DNA of 64,000 nt, taken from Sulfitobacter mediterraneus. GTDB lineage: Bacteria; Pseudomonadota; Alphaproteobacteria; Rhodobacterales; Rhodobacteraceae. Shown one piece after another: positions 34,486-43,823 of this stretch. The stretch is from contig NZ_CP069004.1 in the NCBI RefSeq assembly GCF_016801775.1, positions 186,001 to 250,000 of the forward strand, read 5' to 3'. Every line of letters begins with the position of its first letter. The first letter of the stretch is position 1. The position numbers were made by a program, and so were the translations under genes. The notes beneath the pieces were generated by a model, which had not been told where the DNA came from, did not search any database, and saw only the letters and a program-made list of their open reading frames with translations.

Positions 34486-35730
34486 TTACATGCTGTTTGC
34501 AACAGCCTCGGCCAACATCTGAACCGCATCCGCAGAGGACATGTCAGAGTTGAAATGTGCGGTCACAACGTCGGTGATCGCTCCGGCCTGTGCGCCGCGC
34601 AGGGCCATGCCGTGCGCATAGCTGGGCAAGAGCGACCCGTTCTCAGAGCTGGCTGCCATATCTGCCGCAGACAGGACCGCGCAGCTGTCAAACTCGTCCA
34701 GTGGCACGTCCGTGCGTGCAGGGATCGAGCCTTTGTTCAGGTTGAACACCTTTTGGAAGTTCTTGCCGACGACCAGCTCGGCCAGCAGGGCTTGACCCGC
34801 CTGTTTGTCCGCGCCGCCCACTTCGAACATCGCAAAGCTGTCGACGTTGTAGAGGAAACCGTCACCGGGGGTGGAGGCACAGAGGAAATCCTCGCCGGGC
34901 GCTTTGCCCGCTGCCATAAACTCGCCCTTCGCCCAGTCGCCCATGATCTGAAACGCCGCTTCGCCGTTCATTACCATGGCTGTGGCCAGGTTCCAGTCAC
35001 GGCCAGAGAAGTTCGGATCAACATAGCCGCGCATTTTGCGCATCTGGTCGAAGGTGGCGACCATCGCATCAGAGGTCAGCGTATCTTTGTCCAGCTCGAC
35101 AAAGGCCTTGTGAAACCCTTCGGCGCCCAGAATGCCAAGCGCGACAGCCTCAAACACTGTCGCGTCCTGCCAGGCCTGACCGCCATGGGCCAGTGGAATG
35201 ATCCCCGCCGCTTGCAGCTTGTCTGCGGCGGCGTTGAACGCGTCCCAGCTGGTTGGCATTTCGATGCCATTGGCCTCAAGCACATTTGCATTGGCCCAGA
35301 TCCAATCCACGCGGTGGACGTTCACAGGGGCCGCACACCAGGTGCCCTCGCATTTCATGTGGCCCGCAATAGAGGCTGGCAAAACGGCCTCCCAATTGTT
35401 GGCCTCGGCAACGGCAGAGATATCGGCCAGCACGCCTTCTTCGTACCATTCCTGAATGGCAGGGCCTTTCAGCTGTACGGCAGTGGGCGCATTGCCCGAC
35501 AGAACCCGCGCCCGCAAAGCGGTCATCGCGGCATCACCGCCGCCGCCTGCCACTGGCATGTCCGTCCAGGTGCCGCCATTCGCGGCAAACTCTTCTTGCA
35601 ACACGGCAACGGACTTGGCCTCACCGCCGGATGTCCAGTAATGCAGCACCTCGGCTTGCGGTTCGGCAAAGGCCGCGCCGGATGTGCCCAGTGCGACACC
35701 GCAGGCAATACCCAAAGCATAGGATTTCAT
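34486..35730 (-). CDS. Sugar ABC importer substrate-binding protein
   Basis: A 414-residue extracellular solute-binding protein of the family 1 (sugar) type. The signal peptide is MKSYALGIACGVALGTSGAAFA, cleavable after AFA. The mature start VLHYWTSGGEAKSVAVLQEEF and the ligand-site Trp-rich stretches (EWYEEGVLADIS, VHRVDWIWANANVL, HGGQAWQDATVFE) resemble glucose/mannose binding proteins such as GtsA. First gene of the operon; divergent from the two-component system, 224 bp apart. Confidence 0.93.
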   Translation of the reverse strand: MKSYALGIACGVALGTSGAAFAEPQAEVLHYWTSGGEAKSVAVLQEEFAANGGTWTDMPVAGGGGDAAMTALRARVLSGNAPTAVQLKGPAIQEWYEEGVLADISAVAEANNWEAVLPASIAGHMKCEGTWCAAPVNVHRVDWIWANANVLEANGIEMPTSWDAFNAAADKLQAAGIIPLAHGGQAWQDATVFEAVALGILGAEGFHKAFVELDKDTLTSDAMVATFDQMRKMRGYVDPNFSGRDWNLATAMVMNGEAAFQIMGDWAKGEFMAAGKAPGEDFLCASTPGDGFLYNVDSFAMFEVGGADKQAGQALLAELVVGKNFQKVFNLNKGSIPARTDVPLDEFDSCAVLSAADMAASSENGSLLPSYAHGMALRGAQAGAITDVVTAHFNSDMSSADAVQMLAEAVANSM

Positions 35731-35954
35731 GTGTGTTTCCTCCCAGAATTATCCGCAATAGCGGTCATGATGGCGCAAGTCTGTGGGAATGGCGGCCCGC
35801 CATGCAATCCACTTATAGCGGCTCAAGGGCGCAAAACGGCATTTAAACGGCGGCCCCGTTACCAGTTGTTACAAAGCCCTCGATTTTGTTGCATTGTGTT
35901 ACATGAATTGGATCACCGGCGGTCAGAACGGCCCGCCACACAGGAGAGACAAAG

Positions 35955-36692
35955 GTGACAATCCCCCGGATTCTTGTGGTTGATGACGATCAGGACGTGC
36001 GCCAGATGGTGACGCAATTCCTGCGCCAGAACGGTGCGATGGCCCTGCCTGCGGGGACCGAAACGGAAGTGCGCAAACATCTCGGTGGCGGGCGGGTGGA
36101 TCTGATCTTGCTTGATGTGATGCTGGGGGATGAAAACGGTCTTGAGATCTGTGCGAGGTTGCGCAGTGAACAGGACGTACCGATCATCATTGTCTCGGCC
36201 CTGTCAGCCGATCATCAGCGCATGGAAGGCTATGAGGTTGGCGCGGATGATTACATCGCCAAACCGTTCAATCCTGATCTGCTGCTGGCGCGGGTCAAGG
36301 CCGTGCTGTCACGGGCGCGGCGGTCGTCGTCCTTGGTCCATCGGCGCAATACCAAGACTTTTGAATTTCACGGTTGGGTCTACAACGCCAAACGCGGCGA
36401 GGTTCTGTCGCCAGCGGGTATTCAGGTCACCCTGTCACGGCGCGAGCTGGCTTTGCTGCAAACACTGGTGGCCAATCCGCATATCCCCTTGACCCGCGAA
36501 GAGATCGCCGCCGCGCTGGATGTGACGGGCGAGGCGGGCCAGACAGCCGATGCCACGGGCCGCGCCATTGATGTGCTGGTGGGGCGGCTTCGGTCCAAGA
36601 TTGAGAACAACCCCAAAGACCCGCAAATCCTGCGCACTGAACGCGGGGTCGGCTATGTCTTTGTGGCGGATGTTACGGTGCAGGACCAGTGA
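35955..36692 (+). CDS. OmpR family response regulator
   Basis: A 245-residue regulator. The receiver domain has acidic pocket Asp10-12 (ILVVDDDQDV), the phosphoacceptor Asp54 in LILLDVMLGDENG and Lys103 in YIAKPFNPD. The C-terminal winged-helix domain contains LSRRELALLQTLVANPHIPLTREEIA and RAIDVLVGRLRSKIENNPKDP. The start is GTG at 35955 with AGGAGA upstream. It faces the sugar ABC operon and is coupled to the kinase gene by a GTGA overlap. Confidence 0.93.
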   Translation: MTIPRILVVDDDQDVRQMVTQFLRQNGAMALPAGTETEVRKHLGGGRVDLILLDVMLGDENGLEICARLRSEQDVPIIIVSALSADHQRMEGYEVGADDYIAKPFNPDLLLARVKAVLSRARRSSSLVHRRNTKTFEFHGWVYNAKRGEVLSPAGIQVTLSRRELALLQTLVANPHIPLTREEIAAALDVTGEAGQTADATGRAIDVLVGRLRSKIENNPKDPQILRTERGVGYVFVADVTVQDQ

Positions 36693-38137
36693 AGGCTTTG
36701 CACAGCCTTCGCGCCATTGTCAGCGCCTTGGTGCTGGCGGCCTTTGTATCGGCAGCAATGGCTGTGGGCCTTTGGATGCAATCGACCCAAAACTGGAAAT
36801 CCCATCTGGCAAAGGCGCAACTGGCGGGGACAACCCTTTATTATGCGATGCAAAACGGCACCGCCCCGCCCGAAGGCGTCCGCGTCACGCCCTTGTCAGC
36901 GGTGGATCAAAGCCACGCAGAGGCCGGGGCCTTTCACCAGATCAGTGGTGCACCCAATGGAGCGCGGATCACCAATGTGCCGATCCTTGCAGATGCCCTG
37001 AACCGCACCACCAGCAAACCGCTGATGCTGGCGATCCTGTCGCCTGACTTGACCTATCGTTTGGCCGGACTGCCACACCGCGACGGGCAAACAGCGGCGG
37101 AAACCACAGGCGCGGTGCTGCGGCTCTTGGCCTCTTATTGCAGCGATCCTGTGGTGGTGGCCCAGATGGGGCAGGCGCCCTGGGTGCGGATCGAGGGTGC
37201 ACCCGTCTGGGGCTGCGATGCGGCGCCTGCGGACCTGCGCCTGCCTGCGGTTCTCTTTGCCATTGTCGCTTTCGGCATTCTGATAACCATTGCCCTCAAC
37301 CAATCCTCCGACTTCGCCCGCTTTGCCGCGCAGTTGCGGGATCGCCGCCGGGTGGGCGGGCCAGCGAGCTATGATCTGCCCGGTCCGCAAGAGCTTCAGG
37401 ACATTGTTGCGGCGGTGAACAGCTATCTAGAGGCGGAACGGGAGCAACTGGCCAATCGGGCTGCGGTTTTGTCAGGTGTCAGTCATGACCTTGGCACACC
37501 TGCCACACGGCTGCGGCTGCGCACGGCGCTTATTGGCGATCCCGAACTGCGCGGCAAACTGGACGCGGACATCGACAGCATGACCGGCATGATCGAAAGC
37601 GTTCTGACCTACACCCGCGCCGAGATGAACGTGGAGGAGCCGCGCAAGCTGTCGCTGAATGCGCTGATCGATGCGGTGGTGACGGACTATCAAGATATGG
37701 GCCGCGCCGTCAGTTTTCGCGCCGCACAGGATGTGGTGATGCAGGGGGGCGGCTCGGTGTTCATGTCCCGTCAGGGGCAAAGCGTGATGGCAGGAGATCG
37801 CCAGATCACGGTCACAGGCCGCCCGATTGCCCTGCAACGGGCGATGGCCAATCTGATCGACAATGCACTGAAATACGGGCGGCGGGCGACGGTTTCGTTT
37901 GAGGCAGACGCAGACACCGCAACGATCATTGTCGAGGATGAAGGCTCCGACAGTTCCGCCAAGGACATCGAGGCATTGCTGGCCCCGTTTCAACGGGGCG
38001 ACAATACTGCCACGATTGATGGCTATGGTCTTGGTCTAACGATCGTCTCCACCATCGCCCAATTGCATGGCGGAGCATTGTCGTTTGAAGACACGGCTGT
38101 TGGCGTCTCGGCGCGGTTGATGATCAAGCGCGGGTAG
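36689..38137 (+). CDS. Sensor histidine kinase with degenerate ATP-lid motif
   Basis: A 482-residue membrane kinase. TM1 spans residues ~7-30 and TM2 ~185-203, enclosing a ~155-residue periplasmic sensor domain of no recognised type. A short HAMP-like linker follows, then the H-box VSHDLGTPATRLRLR with His266 and an ATPase domain with N-box NLIDNALKYG and G2 GLGLTIV. The G1 box, normally DxGxG, reads EDEGSDSSAKDI, so the second glycine is lost. Starts with GTG at 36689, overlapping the regulator's stop by 4 bp. Confidence 0.9.
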   Translation: MKALHSLRAIVSALVLAAFVSAAMAVGLWMQSTQNWKSHLAKAQLAGTTLYYAMQNGTAPPEGVRVTPLSAVDQSHAEAGAFHQISGAPNGARITNVPILADALNRTTSKPLMLAILSPDLTYRLAGLPHRDGQTAAETTGAVLRLLASYCSDPVVVAQMGQAPWVRIEGAPVWGCDAAPADLRLPAVLFAIVAFGILITIALNQSSDFARFAAQLRDRRRVGGPASYDLPGPQELQDIVAAVNSYLEAEREQLANRAAVLSGVSHDLGTPATRLRLRTALIGDPELRGKLDADIDSMTGMIESVLTYTRAEMNVEEPRKLSLNALIDAVVTDYQDMGRAVSFRAAQDVVMQGGGSVFMSRQGQSVMAGDRQITVTGRPIALQRAMANLIDNALKYGRRATVSFEADADTATIIVEDEGSDSSAKDIEALLAPFQRGDNTATIDGYGLGLTIVSTIAQLHGGALSFEDTAVGVSARLMIKRG

Positions 38138-38141
38138 AGGC

Positions 38142-39287
38142 CTACAACACCACATCGTCGAGCGCTTTGGAGTGGTCCGTGATCTGTTCAAACCCGTCTT
38201 CGGTGATAATAAAACTGTCACCAACCTGTGCCCTGAAATGATCGGTGTTCACCGACCCGTCCACGGCCAGAACCATGCCGGGCTGCAGGATCGTGGTATC
38301 ACCCGTCACCAGTTGTGGATCTTCAAGATAGCTAAACCCCGTCGCGCGGCCACAGCGGAACGGATACTCATAGCCCGCCGTCTGGATCACCTCGGCATAG
38401 GCGGCATGCACAGTCTCTGCCGTTACGCCGGGGCGCAAGATTTTGAGCGCGGCCTTTTGGCTGGCCACGGCAACATCATAGATTGGAATCTGCCGCGCAT
38501 CCGCAACCTCGCCAATCCAGAAGGTCCGGTCAAAGCCCAGCTTGAAGCGGTGAAAATTGGTCATGCCGCAAAAGCAAAGAAACACCGGCTCTCCGCGCCG
38601 CATCACGCGGGTTGAGGCACGGTGGTGGGTTTTTGTGATCTGATCCCCAGAGGCCATGATCTGCAGGAAATGGGTGTTGGGGGACATGTCGGCGTCCTCA
38701 TAATGCGCGGCCAGCAGTTGCGCGGCCTTCCGCGTGCCCGCCTGTGAGGTTGCGATGGCCACCTCAAATTCTGGTACACCGTCTCCGATGGCGTCCCGTC
38801 CCGCCTGCATCATCGCATTGGCGACTTGCCCGGCATGGCGGGCCAGCTGCAATTCGGCGGGGGATTTGATCATCCGCATCTTTGACAGGATCGGCGTGGC
38901 ATCCACCACCATTTGCGCCCCTGCGAGGTCATCCACAAAACGGCGGACAGCGGGCGGCATATGCGCGGTTTCAAGCGCAATCTTTCGGGCTCCTTTCAAA
39001 GCGGCGGGAAGTTCGGCCCGCCATTCTGCGCCAGCCCCATCATTCCATGGGGCGATCCTGTCCACCTGCGCCGCATTTTGGGCCGCGACATAGTCAATGG
39101 TCGGGGTGATAAGAACGCTTGACCCGTCACGCAGCACAACCAAAATCGTCGGGCGGCCAAATTCCATATGCAAATAGTCGTAATAGCCGGTCAGGTAATA
39201 GACGCTGTCCTCATCCGTGATCAGCGCCACATCCAAACCCGCCTCGGTCATCCTTGTGCGAAAGGTCTCAAGGTTGCGTTGGAACAT
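38142..39287 (-). CDS. M24 family pita-bread-fold hydrolase with altered metal site
   Basis: A 381-residue protein of the Xaa-Pro peptidase/creatinase family. The N-terminal creatinase domain (LALITDEDSVYYLTGYYDYL type) and the C-terminal pita-bread domain are both present. Of the five usual metal ligands only Asp253 (KLGFDRTFWIG) is clear: the first Asp is replaced in FLCFCGMTN, the GHGIG His region reads GRATGFSY, the first Glu is Asp343 and the last is Gly357. HHRASTR (221-227) resembles the catalytic His region of creatinase, a metal-free member. It may therefore be an amidinohydrolase-like enzyme. Start 39287 has AAGGGA upstream; an ATG at 39302 overlaps the previous stop. Confidence 0.8.
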   Translation of the reverse strand: MFQRNLETFRTRMTEAGLDVALITDEDSVYYLTGYYDYLHMEFGRPTILVVLRDGSSVLITPTIDYVAAQNAAQVDRIAPWNDGAGAEWRAELPAALKGARKIALETAHMPPAVRRFVDDLAGAQMVVDATPILSKMRMIKSPAELQLARHAGQVANAMMQAGRDAIGDGVPEFEVAIATSQAGTRKAAQLLAAHYEDADMSPNTHFLQIMASGDQITKTHHRASTRVMRRGEPVFLCFCGMTNFHRFKLGFDRTFWIGEVADARQIPIYDVAVASQKAALKILRPGVTAETVHAAYAEVIQTAGYEYPFRCGRATGFSYLEDPQLVTGDTTILQPGMVLAVDGSVNTDHFRAQVGDSFIITEDGFEQITDHSKALDDVVL

Positions 39288-39298
39288 CGGCTTTCCCT

Positions 39299-40435
39299 TC
39301 ATGTCTGGGCGGGCAGTCGGCTGCGCACAAGCTGCGCCCAAAACGCCGCGCCAATGGGCAACAGATCATCGTTGAAATCGTAATCCGATGCATGCAGCGG
39401 GCGGCCATTTGCGCCTTCAGTTCCATTGCCCAACAACAAAAAGCACCCCGGAATGGCGGCACTGAAATGGGCGAAGTCCTCGGAAAAGCTCATCGGTTCG
39501 CGGTTTCCGATCACGTTAAGTCCCAAGGCTCGCCCTGCCTCCAAAGCAGCCTCTACCGGTTCGGGTGCATTCACCGTTTCAATAAATTCCGTGTTGAACG
39601 CCACAGTCACTTCAACGCCATGTGCCATGCCGATCCCCTTGGCGATCTGGTCCATCAATGCTGCGACGGCTTTCCTGTCCTCACCGGACCGGGCACGCAC
39701 ATCCCCCTTCAGAACCGCAGATCCGGGCAACACGTTGCGCTGACCATTTGTCAGAAACTCTGTCACCGAAACCACCACACCAGCGCCGGGTGCCAGTTTG
39801 CGCGATACGATGGTTTGCAGCGCCAGCACGATCTCTGATCCGATAGTGATGCTGTCGCGCCCCGCCTGCGGCATCGACGCATGACCGCCCTGACCTTGGA
39901 TGGTGACTTCAAACAGGCTTTCGCTGGAACAGATCAGGCCGGGACGGGTGGAGAGTTGCCCAAGCGGCGCGCCGGGCAGATTGTGAATGGCGTAGATCTC
40001 CTGAACTGGAAACCGTTCGAGCACCCCTTCATTTATCATGGCGTTGGCGCCCAGCCCGTGCTCTTCGTTGGGCTGAAAAATCAGGACCACTGTGCCATCA
40101 AAACCATCATTGCCAGCCAGATCTGCCGCTGCCCCCAGAAGCATCGACATATGCCCGTCATGGCCGCAGGCATGCATTTTGCCAGGGGTCTGGGATGGGT
40201 AGTCGTGCAAACTGGTCTCTAGAATGGGCAAGGCATCCATATCGGCCCGCAGGGCGATGGCGCGATTGCCGGTGCCGCGCTTGAGGATACCAATAATGCC
40301 CGCGCCGCGATGCACTTCGATCCCGAGATCCGTCAAAATCTCGGCCACTTTGTCCTTGGTTTGGTCTTCTTCGAAGCCGAGTTCGGGATTGCGATGAAAA
40401 TGCCGCCGCAATTGGCGCAGATCTTTTGGCGTCAT
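39299..40435 (-). CDS. M20 family amidohydrolase (hippurate hydrolase-like)
   Basis: A 378-residue two-metal amidohydrolase/peptidase. Metal ligands are visible in MHACGHDGHMSMLLG, the Glu pair in FQPNEEHGLGA, the dimerisation-domain His in YAIHNLPG and the distal His in GRPLHASDYDFND. It belongs with N-acyl-amino acid or hippurate hydrolases and IAA-amino acid hydrolases; substrate unknown. It is directly upstream of the M24 gene, the two forming one unit, so they may act in sequence on an amide-type compound. Start at 40435 with CAGGAAAG upstream. Confidence 0.9.
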   Translation of the reverse strand: MTPKDLRQLRRHFHRNPELGFEEDQTKDKVAEILTDLGIEVHRGAGIIGILKRGTGNRAIALRADMDALPILETSLHDYPSQTPGKMHACGHDGHMSMLLGAAADLAGNDGFDGTVVLIFQPNEEHGLGANAMINEGVLERFPVQEIYAIHNLPGAPLGQLSTRPGLICSSESLFEVTIQGQGGHASMPQAGRDSITIGSEIVLALQTIVSRKLAPGAGVVVSVTEFLTNGQRNVLPGSAVLKGDVRARSGEDRKAVAALMDQIAKGIGMAHGVEVTVAFNTEFIETVNAPEPVEAALEAGRALGLNVIGNREPMSFSEDFAHFSAAIPGCFLLLGNGTEGANGRPLHASDYDFNDDLLPIGAAFWAQLVRSRLPAQT

Positions 40436-40501
40436 GGCATGGCTTTCCTGCAGTGTGCCGCGCAAGCCTAACCGCAAGCGCAGGCCGCGGGGAAGGGCAA
40501 A

Positions 40502-41014
40502 CTAGGGGGCAGGGGTGCCCGCCATCTTGTGCAGAACCGCCCGCCGTGTGAGGCTTTCTGGGCTCCATACATCTTTGATGACGAAGTATTCCTCAAAGGC
40601 AGGCGCATCCTGCGGCAACACCACCCACGGCTGTTTTGTTGAGGTGAAAATATGCACATCGGGCGGAAAGGCGTCAGGATTATCAAGGGTGCCAACCCGG
40701 ATAAACCGCACCAATTGACCCAAACCGCCGCGCATCGCCAGATATTTGCTCCATAGTGTGACCTGACACTGCGGACACTTTGAAAACAACTGTCCGATGC
40801 CGCTTTGCGAGGGTACCAAAATATCGGCCACGTCACCCTTGGTGACCGTCACCCGGTCCGCTTCGATCAATGCATTCACCGCCAACGCGCCGCCACTTTC
40901 GCGCTGGCACCAACGGCAGTGACATCCGTGGACAATCATTGGAGTGCTGCTGATCTCATAGCGGACATGCCCGCAGGCGCATCCGCCCTGAAAGGGGCCA
41001 TTTTGTGCGGTCAT
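40502..41014 (-). CDS. GFA family zinc protein (second copy)
   Basis: A 170-residue CENP-V/GFA fold protein with zinc motifs GCACGHVRY, CHCRWCQRESGG and KCPQCQVTLW. It is longer than the GFA protein at 23250-23627 and only distantly like it. It is 66 bp upstream of the M20 gene on the same strand and may be the first gene of that unit. No activity can be assigned. Confidence 0.85.
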   Translation of the reverse strand: MTAQNGPFQGGCACGHVRYEISSTPMIVHGCHCRWCQRESGGALAVNALIEADRVTVTKGDVADILVPSQSGIGQLFSKCPQCQVTLWSKYLAMRGGLGQLVRFIRVGTLDNPDAFPPDVHIFTSTKQPWVVLPQDAPAFEEYFVIKDVWSPESLTRRAVLHKMAGTPAP

Positions 41015-41101
41015 GATGTGATCCTTAAATGTTTCTGTCCCTCACTCTGTCAGCTCGGTGAGCATGGACCAGATCACACTAGGGCAAGAGGTCAGCCGCG
41101 C

Positions 41102-41695
41102 CTAGCGTCCAACAACATGCACAGAATCCACCTCGCCCAGCGATTGCAGCAGACTGCTGGTGTTGGCGACGCCGAATTTCTTGAGCAGTTTGGCGCGGTA
41201 AATCTCGACCGTTCTATGAGAGATATCCAGCTTGATGGCGATCTCTTTGCTGGTCAGGCCAAGCGCAAGAAAAGAGACAATCTCGCGCTCGCGGCGGGTC
41301 AGGGGCTTGTAGGGGCGCACCTCGGACAGATCCGCGAAACTCCACACCGCGCGGCCCAAGGGCGCGTCTGGGGTAAAGGAATGGCCGCGCACCCGGCACC
41401 AGAACAGGCTGCCGTCCTTGCGTGCCATGATCCGCTCGTCCCAATAGTGGTTGGTGGTTTGCAGCTCTTTCACACCGCGGTCGCGGATATTGGCGAACTC
41501 CTCGTCCGATGGATAGAGAACCGCAAAAACTTGATCGCGCAAGTCCTTGATTTCGTATCCGAACATGCTGGCAAATGTAAGGTTGCAATCGCGGATCACG
41601 CGGTTTTCCGTAACCACCAGACCCACAGGCGCATAAAGATAGGCCAGCTCTGCGAACTGCCCTTCTCGAAAGCTGTCGTCTATACGTGTTTCCAC
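41102..41695 (-). CDS. PAS domain LuxR-type regulator
   Basis: About 197 residues: an N-terminal PAS domain (ELAYLYAPVGLVVTENRVI, NLTFASMFGYEIKDL, RKDGSLFWCRVRGHSF) and a C-terminal LuxR-type helix-turn-helix (PLTRREREIVSFLALGL, SKEIAIKLDISHRTVEIYRAKL). There is no ATG near the domain start; the GTG at 41695 is the best candidate, although its ribosome site is weak. It is divergent from the branched-chain-type ABC operon, an arrangement that suggests it senses the transported compound or a metabolite and controls the operon. Confidence 0.8.
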   Translation of the reverse strand: METRIDDSFREGQFAELAYLYAPVGLVVTENRVIRDCNLTFASMFGYEIKDLRDQVFAVLYPSDEEFANIRDRGVKELQTTNHYWDERIMARKDGSLFWCRVRGHSFTPDAPLGRAVWSFADLSEVRPYKPLTRREREIVSFLALGLTSKEIAIKLDISHRTVEIYRAKLLKKFGVANTSSLLQSLGEVDSVHVVGR

Positions 41696-41804
41696 AATAT
41701 TGCGCCCAATCGCACGACCTGAAACATTTCCACCTACAGAAGTAAGGGACCGATCAGACGGGCGCAATGCCCGGCTGTGCCAGGTTGCTGTAGGGAGAGA
41801 AAGA

Positions 41805-43001
41805 ATGAAATTATTCACACGGCGGCTTGGGGCCGCCTTGTTTGGTCTGGCCATCGCGACCACTGCGCAGGCCGAAGATCCGGTCAAGATCGCGCTGGTA
41901 CACGGCATATCGGGGCACTCGTTCGAGGTGTTCTCAAAGCAGGCTCAAACCGGGTTTGAGCTGGGCATCGAATATGCAACGGGCGGCACCAATATGATCA
42001 AGGGCCACCCGATCGAGATCATTCACAAGGACACGCAGTTCAAACCGGATGTGGCCCGCGCCGTTCTGGCCGAGGCTTACGGTGACGATGAGGTCTTGCT
42101 CGCCGTTGGGGCGACATCCTCTGGCGTGACCAAGGGATTGCTGCCGATTGCCGAGGAATATGAGCGTATCTTGATCATTGAACCGGCCGTTGCCGACAGC
42201 CTGACCGGGCCGGACAGCAACCGCTATGTGTTCAAGACATCACGCAACTCGTCGATGGACATGCAGGCGCAGGCTTTGGCCTTGGCACCGGATGAGAACC
42301 TTTTTGTGGCGACCTTGGCCGAAGACTATGCTTTTGGCCGTGATGGCATTGCCGCGTTCAAGGCGGCGCTGGATGGCTCTGGTGCCACCATCGTGACCGA
42401 GGAATACACACCACAGGGCACCACGGATTTCACCGCTGCAACGGAACGGATGTTCAACGCGCTGAAGGACAAGGAAGGCCGCAAGGTTATCCTGATCTAT
42501 GTGGCGGGCGGCGGCGACCCGATGGGCAAAATTCTGGCCATGCAGCCGGAACGCCACGGCATCGAGATCTCCACTGGCGGTCACATCCTGCCGGTACTGC
42601 CGACCTACAAACGCGCGCCGGGCATGGAAGGGGCGATCTACTATTACTACGAAATGCCCAAGAATCCGGTCAACGAATGGCTTGTGAAAACCCATCAGGA
42701 ACGTTTCGACGGCCCGCCTGATTTCTTTACCGCCGGCGGGATGGCCGCAGCGCTGGCCGTGGTCAAGGCGCTGGAGACAGCCGAAGACTGGGAAACCGAA
42801 GCGCTGATCACCGCGATGGAAGGCATGAGCTGGGAAACCCCCAAGGGCACAATGACCTTCCGCCCCGAAGACCATCAGGCGCTGCAATCCATGTATCACT
42901 TCAAAATCCGTGTGGATGATGATGTGGCATGGGCGATCCCTGATCTGGTGCGGGAAATCACCGCCGAAGAGATGGACATCCCCATCGGGCGCAACAATTA
43001 A
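41805..43001 (+). CDS. Branched-chain-type ABC substrate-binding protein
   Basis: A 398-residue periplasmic binding protein with signal peptide MKLFTRRLGAALFGLAIATTAQA. The mature protein begins VKIALVHGISGHSFEVFSKQ, typical of the LivK/AmiC type I fold; GATSSGVTKGLLPIAEEY and SRNSSMDMQAQALAL line the cleft. Ligands of this group include branched amino acids, amides, urea and aromatic acids; the one here is unknown. First gene of the operon, start at 41805 after GGGAGAGA. Confidence 0.9.
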   Translation: MKLFTRRLGAALFGLAIATTAQAEDPVKIALVHGISGHSFEVFSKQAQTGFELGIEYATGGTNMIKGHPIEIIHKDTQFKPDVARAVLAEAYGDDEVLLAVGATSSGVTKGLLPIAEEYERILIIEPAVADSLTGPDSNRYVFKTSRNSSMDMQAQALALAPDENLFVATLAEDYAFGRDGIAAFKAALDGSGATIVTEEYTPQGTTDFTAATERMFNALKDKEGRKVILIYVAGGGDPMGKILAMQPERHGIEISTGGHILPVLPTYKRAPGMEGAIYYYYEMPKNPVNEWLVKTHQERFDGPPDFFTAGGMAAALAVVKALETAEDWETEALITAMEGMSWETPKGTMTFRPEDHQALQSMYHFKIRVDDDVAWAIPDLVREITAEEMDIPIGRNN

Positions 43002-43011
43002 ACCCAATGCA

Positions 43012-43036
43012 TCCGGCCCCTTATACAGGGGCCGGA
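43012..43036 (+). promoter_or_regulatory. Strong hairpin between binding-protein gene and transporter genes
   Basis: A perfect 9-bp stem (TCCGGCCCC / GGGGCCGGA) with a seven-base loop lies 10 bp after the binding-protein stop, with no T run. Its position is the same as that of the hairpin in the sugar ABC operon at 34449-34479, and it likely stabilises the upstream message. Confidence 0.75.
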
Positions 43037-43055
43037 CAGCCACCGGACAAAATTC

Positions 43056-43823
43056 ATGACAATGCAACCTTCCTTGGAAACGCGCGATCTGACGATCCGC
43101 TTTGGCGGCCATGTGGCCGTGAACGCGGTCTCATGCGCCTTTCATCCCGGCGAATTGACCGTGATTGTCGGCCCAAACGGCGCGGGCAAGACGACCTATT
43201 TCAACCTGATCTCGGGGCAACTGGCGGCCACGCGAGGGCAAGTGATGAAATCCGGCACCGACCTCACGCGCATGTCCCCTTCTGCACGGGCGCAGCGCGG
43301 CATTGGCCGGGCGTTCCAACTGACCAATCTGTTCCCTCAATTGTCGGTCCTTGAAAACATCCGCCTTGCGGTGCAGGCCCGCTCCGGCGACGGCTGGCGG
43401 ATGCTGCGGCAGGTGGCGGGCCTGAGACATCTCGAAGAACAAGCCGAGCATTACCTTGAAGCCGCCAAGCTGAGCGGGGTCGCGCATTTGCCAGCGTCGG
43501 CCTTGCCCCATGGCGATCAGCGCAAGCTGGAGGTGGCGCTTTTGATGGCGATGGAGCCGGATATCTATATGTTTGATGAACCCACCGCGGGCATGTCATT
43601 GGACCACGCGCCGGACGTGTTGGATCTGATTGCAGGCATCAAGAATGACACCACCAAAACCGTTCTGCTGGTGGAGCATAAGATGGACGTGGTGCGCAGC
43701 CTCGCCGACCGGATCATCGTTCTGCACAATGGAGAGCTGCTTGCGGATGGGGCACCGGATGCTGTGATGTCCAGCGATATCGTGCGCGATGTCTACCTTG
43801 GCAAATCGGCGGTGCCCGCATGA
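43056..43823 (+). CDS. Branched-chain-type ABC ATPase (LivG-like)
   Basis: A 255-residue ATPase: Walker A VGPNGAGKTTYFN, the LivG-type GIGRAFQLTNLFPQLSV Q-loop, ATP-site helper LPHGDQRKLEVALLMAMEP in place of the classical LSGGQ signature, and Walker B IYMFDEPTAGMS. The changed signature is common in LivG-like proteins. Start at 43056; an ATG two codons later (43062) is also possible. It overlaps the next gene by 4 bp (ATGA). Confidence 0.9.
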   Translation: MTMQPSLETRDLTIRFGGHVAVNAVSCAFHPGELTVIVGPNGAGKTTYFNLISGQLAATRGQVMKSGTDLTRMSPSARAQRGIGRAFQLTNLFPQLSVLENIRLAVQARSGDGWRMLRQVAGLRHLEEQAEHYLEAAKLSGVAHLPASALPHGDQRKLEVALLMAMEPDIYMFDEPTAGMSLDHAPDVLDLIAGIKNDTTKTVLLVEHKMDVVRSLADRIIVLHNGELLADGAPDAVMSSDIVRDVYLGKSAVPA

